From the NCBI GenBank assembly GCA_945860945.1, contig CAMASG010000005.1, positions 1 to 55,751 of the forward strand: a stretch of 55,751 nt of DNA, given 5' to 3'. Position 1 is the stretch's first letter. Every line of letters starts with the position of its first letter. Below are positions 52,803-55,751 of this stretch, in pieces. The notes beneath the pieces are model-generated. The model saw nothing but the letters and a program-made list of their open reading frames with translations, was not told the DNA's origin and did no database searches. This DNA is from Akkermansia muciniphila (GTDB lineage: Bacteria > Verrucomicrobiota > Verrucomicrobiia > Limisphaerales > SIAT01). Made by a program: the position numbers and the translations under genes.

Positions 52803-53204
52803 TTAACGCTTGCTGAACTGGAAGCGTTTGCGGGCGCCGGGTTGGCCGTACTTCTTACGCTCTTTCTCGCGGGCATCGCGAGTGAGCAGGCCTTGGGCTT
52901 TGAGAGCGGGGCGCATGGCAGCGTCCACCTCGAGCAGGGCGCGGGAGATGCCGTGGCGCACGGCGCCAGCTTGGCCGGAAGGTCCGCCGCCGGCGACGTT
53001 CACACGGACGTCGAACTTGCCGTTCGATTCGGTGACGGCGAAAGGCTGGATGACCATCGCGCGCTGATCTTCCACGTGGAAGTAGGCGTCGTAGGCGCGG
53101 CCGTTCACGACAATCTTGCCGGAGCCGGTGGCGATGCGCACGCGGGCGACGGCGGTTTTACGCCGGCCGGTGCCGAGGAATTCCTTGATCTTGGTCTTGG
53201 CCAT
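52803..53204 (-). CDS. rpsI: 30S ribosomal protein S9
   Basis: S9 lies in the small-subunit head, with its tail near the P-site tRNA. The 133-residue protein has the family start with [14 protein letters not shown] and the conserved end RKRFQFSKR, whose last Arg contacts tRNA. It lies six bp after rplM, the standard rplM-rpsI pair, and is followed by a terminator. Confidence 0.97.
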   Translation of the reverse strand: MAKTKIKEFLGTGRRKTAVARVRIATGSGKIVVNGRAYDAYFHVEDQRAMVIQPFAVTESNGKFDVRVNVAGGGPSGQAGAVRHGISRALLEVDAAMRPALKAQGLLTRDAREKERKKYGQPGARKRFQFSKR

Positions 53205-53210
53205 AAAATA

Positions 53211-53645
53211 TTACTTCACGACAGCTACGACATCGGGTTGCTGGGCTTCGTGCGGGTGCTTGGTGCCCTGATACACTTTGAGCTTGGTGAGAAGCTGATC
53301 GCCGAGGCGGTTCTTCGGGATCATCCCTTTCACGGCGTGCATGATGAGGCGCTCGGGGTGCGACGCGCGGACTTGCGCGACGGTGCGATACTTTTCGCCG
53401 CCCTTCCAACCGGAGTATGACATGAACTCCTTGTCGGTCTCTTTCTTGCCGGTGAGGCGGATCTTCTCGGCGTTGATGACGACGACAAAGTCGCCGGCGT
53501 CGAGGTGATGGGTGAAAATCGGCTTGTTGCGGCCGCGCAGGATGTTCGCGACCTGGACGGCGAGGCGTCCGAGCACGGCACCATCGGCATCAATCACGTG
53601 CCACTTGCGCGCGTCCAAATCCACTTTCGGGAGAAACGTCTTCAT
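53211..53645 (-). CDS. rplM: 50S ribosomal protein L13
   Basis: L13 is an early-assembly large-subunit protein. The 144-residue product has the usual start with TFLPKVDLDARKWHVIDADG, the GRLAVQVANILRGRNKPIF box, and the MIPKNRLGDQLLTKLKVYQG end. It is the first gene of the rplM-rpsI operon. The 84 bp upstream to lpxD would contain the promoter and leader; I did not find a convincing autoregulatory structure. Confidence 0.97.
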   Translation of the reverse strand: MKTFLPKVDLDARKWHVIDADGAVLGRLAVQVANILRGRNKPIFTHHLDAGDFVVVINAEKIRLTGKKETDKEFMSYSGWKGGEKYRTVAQVRASHPERLIMHAVKGMIPKNRLGDQLLTKLKVYQGTKHPHEAQQPDVVAVVK

Positions 53646-53729
53646 AAAACCCTTCGTAAAGGGGCGTAGAAAGTAACAAACGGTCGGAACAAGTCAACAG
53701 TCATTTCCAAAGAACGGTTCAATTGGTCT

Positions 53730-54755
53730 TTAGGCCTTCGGCGGCTGTGTTTTTAGCAGCTTTTCCAAGGCAGAAAGGCGGCGAAGCATCTCGGGCAATT
53801 TCTGGGAGGCGAGAAGCTGGCGCTTCATCTGCCGGTCGGGCTGCGCAGGTGTGCCGAACCATTTCTCGCCGACACCGATGTCGTGCATCACGCCGGATTG
53901 CGCGGCGATAGTTACTTTGTCGCCGATGCGCAAGTGTCCTGCGAGGCCGACCTGTCCAGCGAGCGTGACTAAGTCGCCGAGTTTGGTGCTGCCGGCGATG
54001 CCCGCTTGCGCGACGATGAGGCAATGTTCACCGGTCACCACATTGTGCGCGATCTGAACGAGGTTATCAATCTTCGTGCCTTTGCCGATGACGGTCGGTC
54101 CGAGGGCGCCGCGATCGATTGTCACGTTCGCGCCGATCTCCACGTCGTCGTGGATGATGACGTTGCCGATTTGCGGCACCTTGCGGTGTTCGCCTTCATC
54201 GAAGACGTAGCCGAAGCCGTCCGAGCCGACGACTGTGCCGGCGTGGATGCGCACGCGGTCGCCGATGACCGTACGCGGATAGAGCGTGACGTTGTGAAAG
54301 ATGACAGAGCGCTCGCCGATCTGGCAGCCGACATCCACGTAAATGTTCCCGTGCAGACAGGAATGTTCGCCGATAGTCACGCCCTCGGAGACGATGCAGT
54401 GCGGACCGATGCGCGCGGTCGGATGAATCTTCGCCGTTGGCGCGATCGTCGCTGACGGATGGACGCCGGCCGGCGGCATCGGCTCGGGGAAAAAGAGCGG
54501 CAGTACTTTGGCGAAGGCGCGGCGGGAATCCGCCACGCGGATGAGCGTTTTCTTTTCCGTCGTGAACGGCTTGTCCACGATGATGGCCGCGGCGGCGCTT
54601 TGCTCGGCGCGTTCGAAGAAAGTTTTGTTCTCGGCGAAGGTGAGGTCGCCAGCCTTGGCCTTGTCGGCCGCGGCGAACGTGGTGAGGACGAGGCTGGCGT
54701 CGCCTACGACTTCGCCGCCTAAAAGCTGAGCGATTTCGGCTACGGTGAAGGACAT
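53730..54755 (-). CDS. lpxD: UDP-3-O-acylglucosamine N-acyltransferase LpxD
   Basis: LpxD adds the second N-linked acyl chain in lipid A synthesis. The 341-residue protein has an N-terminal uridine-binding domain ([17 protein letters not shown]) and a left-handed beta-helix of about ten hexapeptide repeats with the IG/IA rhythm. The catalytic His is in [10 protein letters not shown], and a C-terminal helix ends the protein. It is evidence for lipopolysaccharide. It lies four bp after panD on the same strand, far from bamA-skp, whose usual downstream partner it is in Proteobacteria. Confidence 0.95.
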   Translation of the reverse strand: MSFTVAEIAQLLGGEVVGDASLVLTTFAAADKAKAGDLTFAENKTFFERAEQSAAAAIIVDKPFTTEKKTLIRVADSRRAFAKVLPLFFPEPMPPAGVHPSATIAPTAKIHPTARIGPHCIVSEGVTIGEHSCLHGNIYVDVGCQIGERSVIFHNVTLYPRTVIGDRVRIHAGTVVGSDGFGYVFDEGEHRKVPQIGNVIIHDDVEIGANVTIDRGALGPTVIGKGTKIDNLVQIAHNVVTGEHCLIVAQAGIAGSTKLGDLVTLAGQVGLAGHLRIGDKVTIAAQSGVMHDIGVGEKWFGTPAQPDRQMKRQLLASQKLPEMLRRLSALEKLLKTQPPKA

Positions 54756-54759
54756 GTGG

Positions 54760-55122
54760 TCAGATTCCGCGTTCGGTCACGATGATGTTGTTTTCCGCGA
54801 GCACAAGCACGCGGGGTTGCCAGTTCGTCGCCTGAGTTGCGTCGATCTCAGTGAAGCTCATGATGGTGAGGCGGTCGCCCTTCTTGCCGAGATGAGCCGT
54901 CGCGCCATTCAAGATAATCGCGCCCGAGCCGCGCTCGCCGGCGATCGCGTACGTCTCGAAGCGTTCGCCGTTGCCCATGTTGCCGCAGAGGATCTTCTCA
55001 TACGGCAGCAGGCCGACGCGCTCCATCAAGTCCGCGGCGATAGTGAGACTCCCCTCGTAGTTCACGTTGGAATCCGTCACCTGCGCCCGGTGGATCTTCG
55101 ATTTCAGGAGATGAACTAGCAT
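54760..55122 (-). CDS. panD: Aspartate 1-decarboxylase
   Basis: PanD makes beta-alanine for pantothenate. It is made as a proenzyme cleaved between Gly24 and Ser25, leaving a pyruvoyl group. The motif NYEGSLTI is exactly at this place when the ATG at 55122 is used, giving 120 residues starting [19 protein letters not shown], with Lys9 also in place. The frame is open to 55158 but the extra 12 residues have no support. The gene is followed by lpxD at four bp. It diverges from the Gfo/Idh/MocA gene over 87 bp. Confidence 0.95.
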   Translation of the reverse strand: MLVHLLKSKIHRAQVTDSNVNYEGSLTIAADLMERVGLLPYEKILCGNMGNGERFETYAIAGERGSGAIILNGATAHLGKKGDRLTIMSFTEIDATQATNWQPRVLVLAENNIIVTERGI

Positions 55123-55209
55123 ACACTCAAGTCCATTGACTTGAAAAACGGGCGTCACTATAAAGGCCGCGCATTCGTATTCAACACCTACTTTGATTCC
55201 ATTTCACTT

Positions 55210-55751
55210 ATGAGCAGAAAAATTCGTTACGGCATGGTCGGCGGTGGGCGCGGCGCGTTCATCGGTGCGGTGCATCGCATCGCGGCGGCGATGGACCAGC
55301 AGGTTGAGCTCGTCTGCGGCGCGTTCTCCAGCGACCCCGAGCGCTCCAAGGCCAGCGGCGCGGACCTCTTCCTGCCGCCAAGCCGCTGCTACGGCACCTT
55401 CGAGGAAATGATTCTCGCCGAGAAGGCCCTGCCCGCCGACCAGCGCATGGACTTCATCGCCATTGTCACGCCGAACCACATGCACTTCCCGCCCGCGAAG
55501 ATGGCGTTGGATAACGGCTTTCACGTCCTCTCTGACAAGCCCGCCACCTTCGACCTCGCCGAAGCCAAAGCCCTCGCCGCACTCGTCAAGAAGACCGGCC
55601 TCCTCTACGGCCTCACGCACAACTACACCGGCTACCCGCTCGTGAAGCAGGCGCGCGACATGATCGCCACCGGCAAGCTCGGCAAGCTCCGCAAGGTCGT
55701 CGTCGAGTATCCGCAGGGCTGGCTCGCCACGCGCCTCGAGGCCAGCGGCCA
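55210..55751 (+). CDS. Gfo/Idh/MocA-family oxidoreductase (partial, runs off right edge)
   Basis: The visible 180 codons start MSRKIRYGMVGGGRGAFIGA, with a Gly-rich NAD(P) Rossmann loop. A VTPNHMHFPPAKMAL segment follows, then the DKPATFDLAEAKAL variant of the EKP motif, which carries the conserved Lys-Pro, and LTHNYTGYPLVKQARDM. That combination identifies the Gfo/Idh/MocA family of sugar or inositol dehydrogenases. Substrate is unknown. The C-terminal substrate domain is outside the window. Such genes are common beside ThuA and PmoA-like genes in this phylum; here they are 4-7 kb away and separated by other genes. Confidence 0.92.
   Translation, partial: MSRKIRYGMVGGGRGAFIGAVHRIAAAMDQQVELVCGAFSSDPERSKASGADLFLPPSRCYGTFEEMILAEKALPADQRMDFIAIVTPNHMHFPPAKMALDNGFHVLSDKPATFDLAEAKALAALVKKTGLLYGLTHNYTGYPLVKQARDMIATGKLGKLRKVVVEYPQGWLATRLEASG

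Noticed and set aside
53646-53729. L13 leader regulatory RNA upstream of rplM
   Set aside because: No stable conserved hairpin could be found by eye in the 84 bp; covariance search would be needed.

Overview
The window is a GC-rich bacterial chromosome segment with no plasmid, phage-structural or CRISPR content. It most likely comes from a Verrucomicrobiota member, perhaps the Pedosphaera/Limisphaerales side; this is inferred from gene content, not from a tree. The supporting genes are a DUF1501 protein paired with a DUF1549/DUF1553 (PSD1) cytochrome-c protein, DUF1080, ThuA, PmoA-like (DUF6807) and Gfo/Idh/MocA proteins, an H-X9-DG pseudopilin-like protein, and many start codons without a clear Shine-Dalgarno. 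A Gram-negative envelope is shown by bamA, skp and lpxD. Coding density is very high: no gap between genes exceeds about 250 bases, and most genes abut or overlap.

Layout. 1-0.63 kb: the start of a tyrosine-recombinase-like gene runs off the left edge, next to the 3' end of a tRNA-Arg(ACG), so a mobile element may border there. 0.7-4 kb (minus): secreted esterase, hscB-iscA, ClsB-like cardiolipin synthase. 4-16.9 kb (plus): dsbD, purE, prs, rplY, pth, rpsF, ssb, rplI, a terminator, dnaB, bamA, skp, a secreted hydrolase and slyX. 17-18.8 kb (minus): aldo/keto reductase and an RluE-type pseudouridine synthase. 19-21.8 kb (plus): a 65-aa small protein, M50 protease, Ppx/GppA phosphatase, pseudopilin-like protein. 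21.8-29.4 kb (minus): dgt, ispH and the arginine cluster argJ-argB-argD-alkA-argF. 29.6-34.9 kb (minus): EamA transporter and the planctomycete-type DUF1501/PSD1 pair. 35-47.1 kb (plus): TPR protein, enolase-superfamily enzyme, O-methyltransferase, a 1069-aa TPR protein, a 1347-aa membrane-anchored repeat/toroid protein and a two-domain DUF1080 protein. 47.1-55.1 kb (minus): PmoA-like protein, TPR-redoxin fusion, ThuA, argC, rpsI-rplM, lpxD, panD. A Gfo/Idh/MocA gene starts at 55.2 kb and runs off the right edge.

How the genes work together. ArgJ, ArgB, ArgC, ArgD and ArgF cover acetyl-cycle ornithine synthesis and its conversion to citrulline; argG and argH are not here. BamA, Skp, LpxD, DsbD, SlyX and the large TPR and toroid proteins concern the envelope. 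PrsA, PurE, Dgt, DnaB and Ssb concern nucleotides and replication.

The best candidate for an undescribed system is 38.6-45.9 kb. A periplasmic CpoB-like TPR protein is followed after 8 bp by a protein whose last N-terminal membrane helix carries a TonB/TolA-type S-x3-H motif. That helix leads into a long Gly/Ser/Ala linker made of decaying ~115-residue repeats and ends in a squalene-cyclase-like alpha/alpha toroid. I read this as a possible TonB/TolA-like trans-envelope transducer with a toroid in place of the usual C-terminal domain. Other oddities are a 16-residue insertion directly before the autocleavage site of ArgJ, a ~77-residue helical insertion in a BamA POTRA domain, and the absence of rpsR from the rpsF-ssb-rplI operon.
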